Below the pieces are notes generated by a model that did not search any database, was not told where the DNA came from, and saw only the letters and a list, made by a program, of their open reading frames with translations. A DNA stretch of 12,920 nucleotides from CAVAWX01 sp963614215 (lineage in GTDB: Bacteria > Actinomycetota > Coriobacteriia > Coriobacteriales > QAMH01). The DNA is taken from NCBI GenBank assembly GCA_963614215.1, contig CAVECB010000037.1, forward strand, positions 1-12,920. The letters are read 5' to 3'. Below are positions 12,878 through 12,920 of the stretch, in pieces. Position 1 is the first letter of the stretch. Each line of letters begins with the position of its first letter. The position numbers were made by a program, and so were the translations under genes.

Positions 12878-12920
12878 CACATACCCCTAGACCACCATGC
12901 CTTGCTTATTGGACTTGCGG

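Overview
This is a GC-rich chromosomal window from what is probably an anaerobic actinomycete of the Coriobacteriia/Eggerthellaceae kind. The clues are high GC, an actinobacterial GlnR-like regulator next to a short (alpha-type) glutamine synthetase, a class III fructose-1,6-bisphosphatase and a four-cluster ferredoxin-like protein. The taxonomic guess is inference; there is no rRNA, tRNA or other marker gene here. I found no CRISPR array and no intact insertion sequence.

Layout. Bases 160-3839 form a nitrogen block on the minus strand: glnA (2496-3839), an orphan OmpR/GlnR-like regulator 30 bp downstream (1791-2465), then a sodium:neurotransmitter-symporter family transporter (160-1593). A 311-bp divergent region with an 18-bp dyad and two 36-bp tandem repeats separates glnA from a plus-strand iron-sulfur protein (4151-5296) that seems to be translated from a leaderless mRNA. 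Facing it on the minus strand is a housekeeping block read as fbp (7064-8575), cysK (6004-6918) and an rsmJ-like rRNA methyltransferase (5310-5996). cysK has its own near-consensus promoter with an 11+11 bp inverted repeat against the -35 box. From the fbp/argC divergent region, type-2 argC (8770-9708) and a membrane-anchored polysaccharide deacetylase (9855-10850) run on the plus strand and end at a clear intrinsic terminator.

The right end (about 10.9-12.9 kb) is accessory in character. Hand counts on a few 60-base rows give roughly 48-60% G+C against about 68% in a core row. It holds two complete type II toxin-antitoxin modules facing each other: a RelB/DinJ-like antitoxin with a PIN_3-like toxin (plus strand), and a Phd-like antitoxin with a VapC-like PIN toxin (minus strand). 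Each module has its own promoter with a perfect inverted repeat on it: TTGCTA-N6-TAGCAA over the -10 of the first, and a perfect 32-bp palindrome over the -35 of the second. A REP-like hairpin lies at the right edge.

How the parts work together. The left block looks like ammonia assimilation plus amino-acid uptake with its own regulator. fbp, cysK and argC serve gluconeogenesis, cysteine synthesis and arginine synthesis. The best leads for new biology are cis-regulatory: the glnA and cysK operators, the direct repeats before the transporter, and the two toxin-antitoxin operators. The iron-sulfur protein and the shortened class III FBPase are also worth attention. I did not find a convincing new multi-gene defence or biosynthetic system.
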